From assembly GCA_029960065.1 (NCBI GenBank), contig JASCOF010000009.1, forward strand, positions 62,001 through 126,000: a stretch of 64,000 nucleotides of DNA, in the 5' to 3' direction. Positions 62,788-64,000 of this stretch are shown in pieces; within the stretch, counting starts at the first letter, position 1, and each line of letters begins with the position of its first letter. The notes beneath the pieces are model-generated. The model was not told where the DNA came from and made no database searches. It worked only from the letters and a program-made list of their open reading frames with translations. The translations under genes and the position numbers were made by a program. Source of the DNA: Flavobacteriaceae bacterium PS02336 (lineage in GTDB: Bacteria > Bacteroidota > Bacteroidia > Flavobacteriales > Flavobacteriaceae).

Positions 62788-64000
62788 TTATATTTTACTT
62801 TCATCTTCAACAGCATCCTGCCATTTATCCCAAACTTTGACTCCTGCATTATATCCATCATAACCAAAGTTCTGACTTAACTGTCCTTTAATATTCGGCT
62901 CAATAGCAAGTCTAAAAGGAATCGGCCAGTAATTATTACGTTTATCCATAGAATAAAACTTTACACCTGGTTTAAGCGAAATTCCCGCTGGATATTTGTT
63001 ATAAAGAGTGTAATGAACAATACGCTGCCACCAATAACTTCCTCCTGCCGCATCTTTTCCTGATTGTTTATCCCAAGTATCTTTGCTATACGTATTTCCC
63101 CATTCATCTGGTTTTCCGCTTAGGGCTAAACAGTGCGAAATACGTTTTAATTCTACATTTCTCCATTCTTCCATATAAAGTTCTCTTCCTCTTTCTGCGC
63201 ATATATCACCAATAGTTACGGTAGTGTACATTTGTGACGCCTTGGCTCTTGTTCTTACCACATTCACATCTTGCGCTGCTCCAGAAATGTTACCTTGATA
63301 AAAACGTGCTTCAGCTCGCAATAAATACGTTTCGGCTAAGCGATAAATATACATATGTGCACTTGCTCCGGCTGTAGCTCCCTGAAAATCGTTTGCTGCT
63401 GGATTAGCTTCGGCTACAACATCATGATAAAAGATTTTATAATGCGGGAAATCAAACCAGTCACGAATAGAATCTTGTGCTAACAATTTGCCCGCTGCAT
63501 CTTTCATTCTAAAATTTTGACCAGCCCATGCCGCACTTCCTCCAGCTCCAGGAGCATATTTAAGATCTTCCATATTTACCCAGTTACCAACCGTACTGTT
63601 ATGTCTAAGGTCTACCTTATCCTCAACACCATTTACAACCCACATAGGATGCTGTGAATAATAAGAACCACTGATTGTACCAATTCCACGGCCTATTGCT
63701 CTTTGATAATCATATTTTGCATTATAATTTGTTTTATCTGTTAATGGAAAGCGAGGCGCTGCTGTTTTACCATCAGGAGTAATTAAGTTGGCGTCATTCC
63801 AGTTAGGCCCAAAAATTCTCATAGAAGAAAAGGCTAAAAAGGATTGCGCTCCGCCATTTGGCGCAACCAATATGGCTTCCGTATTTGCAGCAATTACTTT
63901 GTTCTCAGGTCTGTGCAAATCCCAGATTATATTTCTGGTAATTGGCCAAGCTGCTGAATTTCCTCCAGGGTCAAAAATCCCTAAAGTGTTTTGCACTAAA
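62788..64000 (-). CDS. SusD/RagB-family lipoprotein, partial (N-terminus beyond the window)
   Basis: The visible 404 residues are the C-terminal part of a SusD protein: AHMYIYRLAETYLLRAEARF is the conserved helix of the SusD C-terminal domain, followed by CAERGRELYMEEWRNVELKR. The frame remains open to the window edge, so the GTG near 63996 is not taken as the start. It belongs to a second polysaccharide locus to the right. Its partner SusC is expected further upstream, outside the window. Substrate is unknown. Confidence 0.92.
   Translation of the reverse strand, partial: LVQNTLGIFDPGGNSAAWPITRNIIWDLHRPENKVIAANTEAILVAPNGGAQSFLAFSSMRIFGPNWNDANLITPDGKTAAPRFPLTDKTNYNAKYDYQRAIGRGIGTISGSYYSQHPMWVVNGVEDKVDLRHNSTVGNWVNMEDLKYAPGAGGSAAWAGQNFRMKDAAGKLLAQDSIRDWFDFPHYKIFYHDVVAEANPAANDFQGATAGASAHMYIYRLAETYLLRAEARFYQGNISGAAQDVNVVRTRAKASQMYTTVTIGDICAERGRELYMEEWRNVELKRISHCLALSGKPDEWGNTYSKDTWDKQSGKDAAGGSYWWQRIVHYTLYNKYPAGISLKPGVKFYSMDKRNNYWPIPFRLAIEPNIKGQLSQNFGYDGYNAGVKVWDKWQDAVEDESKI

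Noticed and set aside
1..64000. tRNA or rRNA genes
   Set aside because: No cloverleaf with a typical TTCRANY arm or conserved rRNA stretch was noticed, but reading by eye can miss single tRNAs.

Overview
The window looks like a chromosomal segment of a Flavobacterium-type bacterium (Bacteroidota). The evidence is AT-rich DNA, A-rich leaders instead of Shine-Dalgarno sites, TAnnTTTG-type -7 promoter elements, SusC/SusD pairs, a hybrid two-component regulator, a type IX secretion C-terminal domain, and many short palindromic repeats between genes. No rRNA, tRNA, CRISPR array, prophage or insertion sequence was recognised.

Layout. At 1-3.6 kb is an anaerobic/nitrosative group: the tail of an iron-sulfur repair protein, class III ribonucleotide reductase nrdD (its glycyl-radical end is out of frame) and nrdG, then a CopD-like membrane protein. 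At 3.6-4.2 kb is a duplicated 230-bp block of small palindromes. At 4.2-8.9 kb a LytTR two-component operon diverges from an outer-membrane barrel receptor. From 8.9 to 13.8 kb lie an amidohydrolase, a TetR regulator with a dehydrogenase under twin operators, a TIM-barrel protein and an isochorismatase-like hydrolase. At 14.0-19.1 kb are fructokinase, a sucrose-phosphate synthase/phosphatase fusion and a cytoplasmic GH32 protein, a candidate sucrose make-and-break cycle. From 19.5 to 23.8 kb are small regulators, a CAAX protease and unknowns.

From 23.8 to 55.4 kb runs a pectin utilization locus. A 1443-residue hybrid sensor/AraC regulator lies between a divergent GH3 enzyme and a long leftward gene series: lipoprotein, SusC, SusD, a DUF5123-like lipoprotein, GH43, GH105, GH28, CE8, an esterase, a CE12 esterase, a 2428-residue T9SS-secreted protein carrying both CE8 and PL1 modules, and a last lipoprotein. 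Together they would demethylate, deacetylate and cut pectin outside the cell, import fragments through SusCD, and finish unsaturated ends with GH105. Similar 22-bp-spaced half-sites lie at matching distance from the -7 element in front of both the susC series and the GH3 gene; these are candidate operators of the hybrid regulator.

At 55.4-58.3 kb are an MscS channel and an orphan lipoprotein. At 58.7-61.5 kb two transcription units (acetyltransferase, carboxylesterase and cupin; ring-cleaving dioxygenase) share the same promoter architecture with a TTAATCTAGATTAA palindrome. The gene content resembles the MhqR quinone-stress regulon of Firmicutes. A type I GAPDH follows, and the window ends inside a second SusD gene.

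The strongest leads are the nrdD frameshift, the sucrose cluster, the CE8-PL1 fusion, the candidate pectin-regulator sites and the quinone-type regulon. All functional statements come from reading motifs; no database search was run.
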